Below the pieces are notes generated by a model. It did not search any database, had not been told where the DNA came from, and was given only the letters and a program-made list of their open reading frames with translations. The translations under genes were made by a program, and so were the position numbers. A stretch of DNA of 16,646 nt from positions 1 through 16,646 of the forward strand of contig CAVFCI010000044.1 of assembly GCA_963620985.1 (NCBI GenBank). The letters are read 5' to 3'. Position 1 is the stretch's first letter. Each line of letters begins with the position of its first letter. Below are positions 1 to 9,424 of the stretch, one piece after another. This stretch comes from F23-B02 sp963620985. Its GTDB lineage: Bacteria > Bacillota > Clostridia > Oscillospirales > Oscillospiraceae.

Positions 1-47
1 ATCTTTTTGTGTTCAATTTTTTCGCTTTTGTGTCCATTATTTGTTGA

Positions 48-57
<10 letters not shown>
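1..57. mobile_element. Terminus of a probable insertion sequence (IS21-like) inserted in topB
   Basis: The first ~57 bases are AT-rich and do not continue the topoisomerase reading frame that precedes them on the minus strand. They hold two copies of TTTTGTGTYCA (5-15 and 26-36) spaced exactly 21 bp. Repeats of this kind near the tips are typical of IS21-family ends, where the transposase binds. On the minus strand the foreign sequence begins TGCACTAGTC; a 5'-TG tip also fits IS21. The junction lies near 56-58, right after the topB codons for Gly-Gln. No transposase gene is visible because the window ends, so the family is inferred. It could instead be another AT-rich insertion or a rearrangement. 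Confidence 0.5.
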
Positions 58-1376
<1,319 letters not shown>

Positions 1377-1382
1377 ATTCCT

Positions 1383-1790
1383 TTATTCCTCCTCATCGTT
1401 GATATCGAAATCATCCGGCGCGTCCCAGCCCTTTGCCCGCAGGAACTCCTTGCGCAGGGTGTTGTTCCCGCAGTCCTCGATGGCCTTCTCCACATACAGG
1501 TCGCAGTTTGCGTAGCTGTATTCGTCGAAATAGTATTTGAAGTCGTAGTAGATGGATTTGACGGGCTTGGGGGTGCGGAGCAGCGCCTCTGCGTCCCCGC
1601 AGCCCGCCTCCACGGCTTTTACGATCTTCTGCCGGATGAAGTATTCAAAGGCTTTCTTGCCGCCCCGGTATCCGGGCTTTTGGGAGAGCGTCTGCTGAAT
1701 GAAAAGCGCCTGCTCGCGCTTCATGATCTGAATAAGCCGCTCGCGGGGAGACAGCTCCATGGGCGATTCTGTGCTGACTGTCTGTGTCAC
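1383..1790 (-). CDS. Conserved ICE hypothetical protein, 135 aa
   Basis: I do not recognise a named domain. It is a soluble protein without signal peptide or membrane segment. It has a basic N-terminal half, an aromatic stretch around residues 79-99 (IYYDFKYYFDEYSYANCDLY), and an acidic tail ending DINDEEE. The start is a GTG whose last two bases are shared with the TGA of the upstream CD1107-type gene (GTGA overlap), implying translational coupling. An ATG at residue 11 is an alternative. topB follows seven bases after its stop. The position between the CD1107 homologue and topB suggests an accessory transfer or DNA-processing role, but the sequence does not show one. Confidence 0.75.
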   Translation of the reverse strand: MTQTVSTESPMELSPRERLIQIMKREQALFIQQTLSQKPGYRGGKKAFEYFIRQKIVKAVEAGCGDAEALLRTPKPVKSIYYDFKYYFDEYSYANCDLYVEKAIEDCGNNTLRKEFLRAKGWDAPDDFDINDEEE

Positions 1791-2935
1791 TTTTCTTCAT
1801 CCTCCCCGGCGTCCGTCTCGTCCTCGGCTTCAAACTCGTAATCCTCATCTTCCTCGTCCTCGCCGTAGTCGTAATCATCCAGATCGTCCGCCCCACGGGT
1901 GTCGGCCTTGGGCTTGCGGAGCTTGAACCAGTACAGCGCACCGCCGCCGCCCAGCAGGAGCAGGAGGACGACCACAACAAGCCCCGCGCCGCCGGTACTC
2001 TTTTCGGGCGCGGTCTCCGCAGGCTCGGCGGGCTGTGGCGTAATTTCTGCTGTTTGCTCCTTGCCTGCGCACTCGCTCATATTGGTTCTGCACACCTTGC
2101 AGCCCGTGTTGATTTTGCCCACGGCGCATTTGTCCGTGCAGGTGCAGGCAGGGACGATGCTCTCGCCGTCCTTGGTCAGCGCCAGCAGGTCGGCCTCGTC
2201 CACAAGATTCAGGAAATGGACGTTCTCATTGCCCTTATCGTCCCGGTCGATGATGAGATAAAAGGTATTGCCGCCCTTGGTCGTCACGGTGATGAACTGC
2301 TTGCCTGCGCCGAAAGCGGAGCCGATATCGTCCATGAGCGTCAGGTTGCCGTCCGGGGTCAGGGGCGCTGATGAAGAACTTCTGAAAGCAGTGCAGTATT
2401 TCAGCAGAATTTCCAGCAGCCCCGCCGTATCCGCAGTGTTCCCGCTGTTTTCTTTCGAAAAATCCATGATTTCAAGGTACTTGCCGCAGACGTAGCCTGT
2501 CTGCTCCGGCACGACCACCTTGTACCAGCCGTTGCTTTCCTCCAGCACCTTCACCTCCGCGCCGTTGAGCAGACGCCCGACCACGGTGTAATCCGTGCCG
2601 GGGCCGGTGCGCAGGTTCAAATAGGTGCGGACGTTGACCACCTTTCCGGACTGCTCCCGTTTGGCGGGAAGCGTCCAGCTCCGATCCCCGATGGTCACGG
2701 TATGGCTTCCGTCCGCATTTTCGGTCACAAGCACGGTCAGGGTCTGTCCGTTTGGGGTCTGCTCACCGGTATTCGTATTCTCCGGCTGTGTAGTTGCAGT
2801 TGGGCTTTCCATGGTCGGGTCGCCCATTGTCGAATCGACCATATCGCCGCCGCCTGCATAGGCCGTAACGGAAAAGACCGTCATGCAGAGCACGACGGCC
2901 ATCGTCACGGCAAAAAATCTCCATTTATTCTTCAT
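1787..2935 (-). CDS. CD1107-family ICE surface protein with SH3b and DUF4366 domains
   Basis: A 382-residue exported, membrane-anchored protein. Visible parts: a signal peptide (1-27, cleavage after AYA); a Thr/Pro/Asn-rich linker (30-65); a bacterial SH3 domain (about 98-154, NVRTYLNLRTGPGTDYTVVG then WYKVVV and GYVCGKYL); the DUF4366 region (about 165-265, with FYLIIDRDDKGNENVHFLNL); a cysteine cluster (C264, C266, C270, C279, C282, C289); one transmembrane segment (317-337); and a very acidic cytoplasmic tail rich in Asp/Glu (350-382). SH3b domains usually bind peptidoglycan, so it probably sits on the cell face as part of the transfer apparatus. It overlaps the DUF4315 gene by 11 bases and the next gene through GTGA. 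The family call rests on architecture and neighbours. Confidence 0.88.
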   Translation of the reverse strand: MKNKWRFFAVTMAVVLCMTVFSVTAYAGGGDMVDSTMGDPTMESPTATTQPENTNTGEQTPNGQTLTVLVTENADGSHTVTIGDRSWTLPAKREQSGKVVNVRTYLNLRTGPGTDYTVVGRLLNGAEVKVLEESNGWYKVVVPEQTGYVCGKYLEIMDFSKENSGNTADTAGLLEILLKYCTAFRSSSSAPLTPDGNLTLMDDIGSAFGAGKQFITVTTKGGNTFYLIIDRDDKGNENVHFLNLVDEADLLALTKDGESIVPACTCTDKCAVGKINTGCKVCRTNMSECAGKEQTAEITPQPAEPAETAPEKSTGGAGLVVVVLLLLLGGGGALYWFKLRKPKADTRGADDLDDYDYGEDEEDEDYEFEAEDETDAGEDEEK

Positions 2936-3179
2936 TCACAAATTCCTCCGTTTTTCTGTATTCGTCGGGCAGCGCCGCCGTAGGACGCTTTTCCAGCATC
3001 GCCATCAGCGCCGCGAGCTGCTCAATGGTCAGCCCGTTCTCGCGGACGATGCCCACAATATCCGTGTTTTCCAGCTTCAGAATCTGCTCGTCCAGAGCTT
3101 TGAGCCGTGCAGTCAGCGATGTGAGCTTTTCCGCCAGCTTCTCGCGCTCCTGACGCAGCTTTTCAAGTCGCGGGTTCAT
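2925..3179 (-). CDS. DUF4315 family protein, 84 aa
   Basis: A short, charged, mostly helical protein beginning MNPRLEKLRQEREKLAEKL, with a heptad-like coiled coil over residues 1-40 and a second helix around NGLTIEQLAALMAMLEKR. This is the typical form of DUF4315, found between the NlpC/P60 and DUF4366 genes in Tn1549/CTn-type elements. ATG at 3179 was chosen because AAAAAAGGAGG lies just upstream. The same frame stays open further upstream into the NlpC gene, but that extension is not real. It ends inside the first codons of the DUF4366 gene (11-base overlap), so the two are probably translated together. Function unknown; a coiled-coil partner in the transfer machine is plausible. Confidence 0.85.
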   Translation of the reverse strand: MNPRLEKLRQEREKLAEKLTSLTARLKALDEQILKLENTDIVGIVRENGLTIEQLAALMAMLEKRPTAALPDEYRKTEEFVNEE

Positions 3180-3213
3180 AACAGCCTCCTTTTTTGCGTT
3201 GATATGGTTGTTG

Positions 3214-4947
3214 TTAAGGTAATCTGCCAAACTGGAGAAAATGGCTTCGCCAATAGCTCGTGTCGATGGAAGCGTAGTGAATGGGGTCGCCGCAGTGGAG
3301 CATCCTGTTATTGCCCACATAGATGCCCACATGGGACGCGCCTGCGGTGTCGTAGGTCTTTTCAAAGAAAATAAGGTCGCCCGGACGGGCGCTTTCCGGG
3401 GAGACGTAGGCGCACATGCCCCGCAGACCCTCCGCGCCCAGCCTGCCGAAGCTCCAATGCAGGCCGCAGTTGTTGTAGACATACGAAACGAAGCCGGAGC
3501 AGTCGAAGGAGGTGGCGGGCGAGCTGCCGCCCCAGACGTAGGGGTAGCCCAGATACTTTTCCGCTTCCTCTATAATGGCGGCGAACTGTTCGTCCGCCAG
3601 CGCCTCCGGGGGTATTTCGTACTTCTCGTACTCGGTCTGGTAGTAGCGGTTCACATACGCGGAGCCGGAGAACAGGTCGGGCCGGTTGCCCAGCGTGCTC
3701 ATATACACGGCGTACATGGAGAGCTGATCGTGGGACATGATATGCACCGGCACATGGGAGAGGTTGAAGTTCTCCAGCGTGACCGTGCAGATATACCAGG
3801 TGTAGGGAACTTCCACCTCGTACTCGTAGCTTTGCAGATCGCCGTTTTCGTCGGCGTAATAGCCGGTGCGCGTCTCGGTTCGGTATCTGGTCTCCGTGGT
3901 GACGGTTTCCGTTAAGATATACTGCTTTTCAAACAGCAGCTCCAGAATGCCGCCCACTTCGTTGATCGTCCATTCTCCGCCCTTGAGAGCGGTGATCATG
4001 GAAATGAGCACATAGGGGTCGTGCTCGATCTCGTCCAGGTCGAAGTGGTATTCATCGTAGTCGTGGGTGCTTTCGTAGCTGTCCAGATATTCCCGCAGCT
4101 CGTCCTCCATGGCGCAGTAGGCGGCTTCCGCCGCCAGCATATCCGCATCCTCCAGCGGGTAGGTGGAGGACACGATGCCGGATATCCCGCCCTGAAACAG
4201 CGTGGAGCAGGAGGAAATGCCGGTCATGAGCAGCAATACTGCGGCGGTGATGCCGCCCACAACGAGGAAGCCCTTTTTGTGCCGGACGAAGAAGCTGCCG
4301 GCCTTTTTCGTATCCTCGGCGGCGCGTCTTGCCGCCTTTGCCGTGACCTCGGACGCCTGTGCGGTGTGCCTTGCACCGTTTCCCGCCTTTGCGGCGGCAT
4401 ACTCCTTTTTAATGGCCTGCTTCTGCTGCCAACGGGAATAGGGATTGGAAGCCCTGCCGTATTCCTGCGCGTACTGTTTGTTCAGCGCCTTGAGATTGGC
4501 TTTGTCTGCGGCGGCTTCCGCCTTGTCCGCCCCGCGGTAGGGCTTTTCCGCATGGGAGCGGTGCGCCGATTCCGCAATGCGCCGGGTGCGCTCCGCCGTC
4601 TCGGTCAGGGTGTTCGCCGCCTCCGTGCCGGGGTTGTCGTCGCCCTCCTCCCGGAGCTTGCGGTGGACTGCGCTGCGGACGGTATCCGGCGGCGCTTTCC
4701 TTGCGGCGTGCGCCATCTTGGAGGGCGGACGCTTTTTGTCCACCTCCTCAAAGAAAAGGCGCGTCGTGACCTTGCCGCTCTCACTGTCCACAACGCGCTT
4801 TTTGACCTTAACGGTTTTCTTGGGAATTTTCGCTTCGGCCTTTTCCAGCTTAACCGCCGCCCTGTCCGCCTTGCGGACGACGCGCTCCAGCTCCGGCAGG
4901 GCGCGTTCTTCCTCGGTGAAAATCAGCCTTGGCGAGCGTTTTGCCAT
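3214..4947 (-). CDS. CD1108-family membrane-anchored NlpC/P60 cell-wall hydrolase (VirB1-like)
   Basis: This enzyme likely opens peptidoglycan locally for the conjugation channel. The N-terminal ~220 residues are cytoplasmic, charged and Ala/Lys/Arg-rich. One transmembrane helix follows (about 227-247, FLVVGGITAAVLLLMTGISS), then a long extracytoplasmic region. A C-terminal NlpC/P60 domain starts near YLGYPYVWGG and holds the nucleophile in FDCSGFVSYVYN (Cys about 483), His about 539 (ASHVGIYVG) and a following His (about 551, MLHCGD). The chosen ATG at 4947 is 8 bases from AGGAGG. An in-frame GTG at 4956 directly touches the Shine-Dalgarno and is less likely. The gene lies between the antirepressor and DUF4315 genes. 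Such hydrolases are standard in Gram-positive type IV secretion. Confidence 0.93.
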   Translation of the reverse strand: MAKRSPRLIFTEEERALPELERVVRKADRAAVKLEKAEAKIPKKTVKVKKRVVDSESGKVTTRLFFEEVDKKRPPSKMAHAARKAPPDTVRSAVHRKLREEGDDNPGTEAANTLTETAERTRRIAESAHRSHAEKPYRGADKAEAAADKANLKALNKQYAQEYGRASNPYSRWQQKQAIKKEYAAAKAGNGARHTAQASEVTAKAARRAAEDTKKAGSFFVRHKKGFLVVGGITAAVLLLMTGISSCSTLFQGGISGIVSSTYPLEDADMLAAEAAYCAMEDELREYLDSYESTHDYDEYHFDLDEIEHDPYVLISMITALKGGEWTINEVGGILELLFEKQYILTETVTTETRYRTETRTGYYADENGDLQSYEYEVEVPYTWYICTVTLENFNLSHVPVHIMSHDQLSMYAVYMSTLGNRPDLFSGSAYVNRYYQTEYEKYEIPPEALADEQFAAIIEEAEKYLGYPYVWGGSSPATSFDCSGFVSYVYNNCGLHWSFGRLGAEGLRGMCAYVSPESARPGDLIFFEKTYDTAGASHVGIYVGNNRMLHCGDPIHYASIDTSYWRSHFLQFGRLP

Positions 4948-4988
4948 ATTCATCACCTCCTGATAGGACTGCTGATGGATTAAAAGCG

Positions 4989-5741
4989 TTATTCAAACAG
5001 AATTTCATCCGTTCTCTCCAGAAAATGCCGCTTGCCCGCCGGGGTGATGAGGGTATAGTGTCCCAGCTTGCCGCGCTCGGTGTAGAAGTCCCTCACCAGA
5101 AACAGACCGGCGCTCTTTTTGACCGCACGGGGAAAGAGCTTGCGATTCTTGTCCCGGAACAGATACTTCTTTTCCTCCAGATACCGGGTAAACTGCTTTT
5201 CGGGAACGTCCAGCTCCTTGGCGGTGGTGCGGATGTTGGTGCAGTCCGCAGGGTCAACAAAGGCGTCGTAATACTCCGCTTTGGGGAGGGCAAGCCGGAG
5301 ACGGCGGGTCAGTTCCCGGTTTCGGGCGTTTTCGCTGCGCAGGCGGTTCAGGTACTCCGGCACGGCCTCGGGGTGCGCCTCCAGCGCATCCAACAGGCTG
5401 TCCGTCATATACGCGCCATGCTTGCGGATGGAGGGCAGCACCTCGGCTGTCACCCAGCGCTTGAACTTCTTTGCGCGCTCCAGCTTGCTGGAGAGGATGA
5501 GACTGTAAAGGCCGGATTCGCTAATAAAGATAGGTTTCTGACCTCTGCCGATGGGGTCACGAATCGTTACCCCATCCAATTTGTCCTCCCCATCAACATG
5601 GTCGAGCAAGGCTTTTCGGTGGTTGCTGTAACCAAGGCTGGAAGCCACGTCTTTACCGACAAACCACGGGTCGCCGTCGATCAGGATGCTGCGTACAGCT
5701 CCGAACTCCGGGTTTTCAAAGATCATCAGGTTGTTATTCAT
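4989..5741 (-). CDS. Phage-type antirepressor (BRO-N plus KilAC domains)
   Basis: A 250-residue DNA-binding protein. Residues 1-111 match a BRO/Ant N-terminal domain (FGAVRSILIDGDPWFVGKDV, ISESGLYSLILSSKLERAKK, RWVTAEVLPSIRKHGAY). After a short charged helix (about 118-148), residues 149-248 match the phage antirepressor KilAC domain (TAKELDVPEKQFTRYL, GLFLVRDFYTERGKLGHYTL). In phages such proteins counter a CI-like repressor. Here the gene lies inside the transfer operon, 22 bases after virB4 and about 40 before the wall hydrolase, with a GAAAGGATG Shine-Dalgarno. No cognate repressor is visible. It may regulate transfer genes or resident prophages; both are guesses. The stretch near 5520-5660 looks less GC-rich than its surroundings. 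Confidence 0.9.
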   Translation of the reverse strand: MNNNLMIFENPEFGAVRSILIDGDPWFVGKDVASSLGYSNHRKALLDHVDGEDKLDGVTIRDPIGRGQKPIFISESGLYSLILSSKLERAKKFKRWVTAEVLPSIRKHGAYMTDSLLDALEAHPEAVPEYLNRLRSENARNRELTRRLRLALPKAEYYDAFVDPADCTNIRTTAKELDVPEKQFTRYLEEKKYLFRDKNRKLFPRAVKKSAGLFLVRDFYTERGKLGHYTLITPAGKRHFLERTDEILFE

Positions 5742-5763
5742 ATTCGCACATCCTTTCTCGTTT

Positions 5764-8163
5764 CTATTCTGACTGCACCTGCTCCGAGAGCTTGGTCGTG
5801 ATGATTTTGTACAGTTCCGTATCCTTGGGGAAGCGGTCTACGAAGGGCAGGATCACGCTGCCGTAGAACAAAAGCCCCTCGCCCTCGGCGGATTGGGTCA
5901 CATACGAGAGCTGGTGGGGCGAGATGTTGAGCTGCTTGGCTAAAATCTGCCGGTCGCCGGAAGCCTGGTTGAGCATATACACATAGTCGGAGTTTTCAAA
6001 GATGTTCTCCACCTCACGGCTGGAGAGCAGGTCTTTGACGTTCTGGGTGATGCCCGTTGGAACGCCGCCCCACTTGCGGAAGCGCTTCCATATCTCCACC
6101 ATATACGCGGCGGTCTGCTCCTCCTTCAAAAGAAGGTGCATTTCGTCGATATAGTAGCGGGTGGACTTGCGCTGTTCCCGGTTGATCGTGACGCGGTTCC
6201 ACACCGCGTCCTGCACCACCAGCATCCCGATCTTTTTGAGCTGCTTGCCCAGCTCCTTGATATCGAAGCTGACCACGCGGTTTTGGATATTCACGTTGCT
6301 GCGGTGGTTGAACACGTTGAGGGAGCCGGTGACGTAGATCTCCAGCGCTGTGGCGATATATTGCGCTTCCTTTTCATCCTGCCTGCGAAGCTCGTTGTAC
6401 AAGTCCTCCAGAATCGGCATCTTTTCCGGGCGTGGGTCGCTCAGGTATTCCCGGTAGACAGAGCGCACACAGCGGTCGATGATGGTCTTTTCCACCGGCA
6501 TGAGGCCGTCCTTGCCGCCCACGATCAGCTCGCACAGGGACAGGATGAAGTCGGATTTCAGGCTCAGCGGGTTTTCATCGTCGCTGTAATTCAGGTTCAA
6601 ATCCATGGGGTTCAGGTAATCAGTAGAGGTGGGCGAGATCTTCACCACCTGCCCATGCAGGTGCTCCACCAGCGGCCCGTACTCCGCCTCCGGGTCGCAG
6701 ATGATGATATCGTCGTTTGTGACGAGGAACACGTTGGCGATCTCGCGCTTGGCGGAGAAGGACTTGCCGCTGCCGGGCGTGCCCAGAATCAGACCGTTGG
6801 GGTTTTTCAGCAGCTTTCTGTCTACCATGATGAGGTTGTTTGAAAGGGCGTTCAGCCCGCAGTACAGGGCTTCCTTCCCGTCCTGAAACAGCTCCTGGGT
6901 GGTAAACGGCACGAAGATCGCCACGCTGGAGGTGGTGAGACCCCGTTGAATTTCTATCTGGTTATATCCCAGCGGCAGCGCGGACATGAAGCCCTCCTCC
7001 TGCTGGAAGTCCAGCCGCGTGAGCTGGCAGTTGTACTTCTGGGCGATGGAGCCCACCTGAAAGACGTTGTTTCCGAGACGCTGCTTGTTATCCGCCACGT
7101 TCACCACAAGGAAGGTCAAAAGGAACATACGCTCGTTGCGGCTTTGCAGCTCCTGCAAGAGCTTTTTCGCCTCCGTGCCGTAGGTGGCAAGGTCGGAGGG
7201 GATAATATCCATATCGTAGCCGGAGCGCACCGCCTTTTTCTGCTCCTCAATGGTCATTTTCTGCAAATCGGTGATCTTGCGCTTGATGGTCTTGATGGCC
7301 TTTACCTGATCCACGGACCGGACGTGCATACTGACGATAAGGGAGCTTTCCATATCCAGGAAGTCTGCCAGCATTCGGTCGTTGAGTTCGGGGGCTAAAA
7401 TCTGCAAGAAGGATACGCAGCCGGTCTTGCTGCCCACGCCGAAGCTGCTGCCGGTCTTGAACTCGAAGGCGCTGGGCGCGATGAAGTCCTTCACCGACAG
7501 TCCGGAGGAAGCCAGCCAGTCCCAGGAGAAGCGGAAGGGCTGCGGTTCGTCCATGTGGAGCATCCCGTGCAGCAGGCGCAGGCGCTCCAGCCCGTTCAGG
7601 CTCTCCGCCTGCACTCCCAGACGGCGGAAGTTGTTGAGGATATCCGTCTCGATGCGTTCCAGCCTCGGCTTTGCGGCTTTCAGACTGTCCGCCTCCACGC
7701 CGAAGGTCAGGTACTTGGTCTTAATAAGCCCGTTGTTGCCGCGTGCAAGCTGGCTTTGCAGCATCCCGGTGTACTCGGTGCGGAGCTTGTCGAAGCAGTC
7801 GCCCTGCAAGGGGATGGCGATGCGCCGGGCGTAGGTGTCCCGCGTGGCGGAGAGGTTGATGAAGGAGAGCTGGAAGCGGATGGAGGAATCAAAATAGTTG
7901 AGGAAGTCGCACCAGCCGTCGAAAATGGCGGTCTTGTCCTCGTTCTGGTTGAGCTGGTAGTTGATATCCTGAAACTGCACGGTTTTCGTGTAGTAATTGT
8001 CCGTCACGCGGCACACGCCGTCAGGGTACATCCGCTGAAAGGGGATGCTGTCCTGGGCGGACTTCTTTCGCTTATCCTGACGCTTGGCTCTTGCAATCGC
8101 CGCGTCGATCTGCTTTCGCTCGGCTCGTGTGAGCTTTCTTGCGGGGTTTTTGTTTGTGGACAA
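5764..8163 (-). CDS. virB4: VirB4-like conjugation ATPase, CD1110 family
   Basis: The motor ATPase that energises assembly and transport by the type IV secretion channel at the inner face of the membrane. The 799-residue protein has a Walker A motif GTPGSGKS (461-468) and Walker B YYIDEMHLL (670-678). A TQNVKDLL segment (706-713) matches the conserved motif after Walker B in VirB4/TraE proteins. The N-terminal ~430 residues are the typical variable VirB4 domain (SFINLSATRDTYARRIAI). The start is TTG at 8163, preceded by AAGGAGGT at 9-base spacing. This places the start inside prgI with a 92-base overlap, a common PrgI-VirB4 order. Length fits the family and the gene appears intact. Confidence 0.97.
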   Translation of the reverse strand: MSTNKNPARKLTRAERKQIDAAIARAKRQDKRKKSAQDSIPFQRMYPDGVCRVTDNYYTKTVQFQDINYQLNQNEDKTAIFDGWCDFLNYFDSSIRFQLSFINLSATRDTYARRIAIPLQGDCFDKLRTEYTGMLQSQLARGNNGLIKTKYLTFGVEADSLKAAKPRLERIETDILNNFRRLGVQAESLNGLERLRLLHGMLHMDEPQPFRFSWDWLASSGLSVKDFIAPSAFEFKTGSSFGVGSKTGCVSFLQILAPELNDRMLADFLDMESSLIVSMHVRSVDQVKAIKTIKRKITDLQKMTIEEQKKAVRSGYDMDIIPSDLATYGTEAKKLLQELQSRNERMFLLTFLVVNVADNKQRLGNNVFQVGSIAQKYNCQLTRLDFQQEEGFMSALPLGYNQIEIQRGLTTSSVAIFVPFTTQELFQDGKEALYCGLNALSNNLIMVDRKLLKNPNGLILGTPGSGKSFSAKREIANVFLVTNDDIIICDPEAEYGPLVEHLHGQVVKISPTSTDYLNPMDLNLNYSDDENPLSLKSDFILSLCELIVGGKDGLMPVEKTIIDRCVRSVYREYLSDPRPEKMPILEDLYNELRRQDEKEAQYIATALEIYVTGSLNVFNHRSNVNIQNRVVSFDIKELGKQLKKIGMLVVQDAVWNRVTINREQRKSTRYYIDEMHLLLKEEQTAAYMVEIWKRFRKWGGVPTGITQNVKDLLSSREVENIFENSDYVYMLNQASGDRQILAKQLNISPHQLSYVTQSAEGEGLLFYGSVILPFVDRFPKDTELYKIITTKLSEQVQSE

Positions 8164-8515
8164 TCGCGTAGACCTCCTTATCCAAAATATCCTGCCGGTT
8201 CAGCAGGTCGTAGAAATTGTTCGTCCTGTACGGGCGCTGTTTGGGGCGCAGGAAGCACACCTGCACGATGTTGCGGATGAGCTTCTCCGGCGGCTGACCG
8301 TTCTTTTCGTACATGGCCAGCAGGAAGAAGGGCAGCATGACCAGCATCATGCAAAGAGCCGCCGCGCTGCTGCCGATACTGCCCTTGAGCAGAAAGAAAA
8401 GCGGTACGCCGATGAGCGCGCCGCTGCCAAAGCACAGAATCTGCCGTTTTGTTAAATTGAACATGACCTTGGTTTTCACCGCGTTCAAGTCCTTGGGTAC
8501 GGGAACGTATGCCAA
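8072..8515 (-). CDS. prgI: PrgI family membrane protein of the conjugation channel
   Basis: A 147-residue protein starting MAYVPVPKDLNAVKTKVMFN, the usual PrgI opening, with two adjacent transmembrane helices (about 30-48 and 52-68, VPLFFLLKGSIG and LCMMLVMLPFFLLAMYE). It ends in a basic tail. PrgI-family proteins are VirB3-like partners of VirB4 in Gram-positive systems, which agrees with the overlap into virB4. The start is TTG at 8515, 9 bases after GGAGG. An ATG inside the Shine-Dalgarno extension (GGAGGTGATG) is out of frame. The last ~30 residues are encoded over the 5' end of virB4 and are lysine- and arginine-rich. Confidence 0.93.
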   Translation of the reverse strand: MAYVPVPKDLNAVKTKVMFNLTKRQILCFGSGALIGVPLFFLLKGSIGSSAAALCMMLVMLPFFLLAMYEKNGQPPEKLIRNIVQVCFLRPKQRPYRTNNFYDLLNRQDILDKEVYAIVHKQKPRKKAHTSRAKADRRGDCKSQASG

Positions 8516-8530
8516 ATTTCATCACCTCCG

Positions 8531-9400
8531 TCAGTGAGCGTGGAACAGGCTCCTGGCAAGGGAGCTCGTCTTAAACAGCGTGAAGCACAGCAGCACCGTG
8601 TACCCCATGCACGTCCATATGGCCGCCGAGACGCTGCTCTCCACCACGATGTTCTGGATCAGCACCGCGTAGATCGCCACGCAGACGATGATGAGGAAGC
8701 CCTGAAACCCCAGCGCCAGCAGGCTTCTGAGGTAATTCTGGCCCATCTGCCCCCATTCCCGGTTGGCCATGGTCGCCATGGGGATGGGCGCGATGGAGGT
8801 CACGCAGTAGATCTCGATCATTCTGCCGTAGCAGATGATGAAAATGCAGATGGTCAGCGCCCACATGGAAAGATGCACGACCACGGACTCCAGCCACAGC
8901 CCCAGCAGCGACCAGACCTCCATTTCCGCAAGCGCAGCTTCAAATCCCGCGATATGCTCGTTAAACGTCAGGGACGTGTCCGATATGATGATGCCCGACG
9001 CGCTGTTGACGACGCTCTGAGCCGCTTCGAACACGCCCATGACGATGTTCCAGGTGTTGGTGACGATGAGCACGGCGCAGGCGGTCTTGAATATCCATTT
9101 GAAGAACATCCAGGTGTCCACGTCGTGCATATTGTTCTTTTCCGTAATGAGCTGAATCAGCTCCAGCGTCATGACAAAGGCGAGAATCACGCCCGCGATG
9201 GGCAAAATCACATTGTCCGACAGCGTTCGGATCATGCCGTAGACGCCGCTGTTCCAGCCCTGGGGCGTAGCGCCCACCTGTCCGGCGATGCCCGCCACGC
9301 GGCTGTTCACGTTGTCAAACAGTCCGTTCACGTTGTCCATGATGCCGCTGATCAGCAGCTCCTTCAGCCATTCGGTGAATTTCTGCCATATCAAATCCAA
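8531..9400 (-). CDS. VirB6/TrbL-like polytopic channel protein, CD1112 family
   Basis: A 289-residue integral membrane protein with several hydrophobic helices (about 64-84, 108-124, 168-190, 222-246, 256-274). These include LPIAGVILAFVMTLELIQL and the conserved region SIAPIPMATMANREWGQMGQ, a hallmark of TrbL/VirB6 proteins in these ICEs. VirB6 homologues form the inner-membrane part of the DNA translocation channel. The start is TTG at 9400, 10 bases from GGAGG, giving an amphipathic N-terminus (MDLIWQKFTEWLKELL). The gene follows the Maff2 gene after 71 bases that hold a strong GC-rich hairpin. It is followed within 15 bases by prgI, whose Shine-Dalgarno overlaps this gene's stop region. 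Confidence 0.94.
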   Translation of the reverse strand: MDLIWQKFTEWLKELLISGIMDNVNGLFDNVNSRVAGIAGQVGATPQGWNSGVYGMIRTLSDNVILPIAGVILAFVMTLELIQLITEKNNMHDVDTWMFFKWIFKTACAVLIVTNTWNIVMGVFEAAQSVVNSASGIIISDTSLTFNEHIAGFEAALAEMEVWSLLGLWLESVVVHLSMWALTICIFIICYGRMIEIYCVTSIAPIPMATMANREWGQMGQNYLRSLLALGFQGFLIIVCVAIYAVLIQNIVVESSVSAAIWTCMGYTVLLCFTLFKTSSLARSLFHAH

Positions 9401-9424
9401 TGGGCTTTACCCTCCTTTCCCGCA

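Noticed and set aside
2928..3482. Extended form of the DUF4315 gene reaching into the NlpC gene
   Set aside because: The upstream extension is an out-of-frame reading of the hydrolase domain; AGGAGG directly before the ATG at 3179 fixes the real start.
4021..4983. Long plus-strand frame opposite the NlpC/P60 gene
   Set aside because: No domain, composition typical of antisense shadow; the minus-strand gene has complete catalytic motifs and a strong ribosome binding site.
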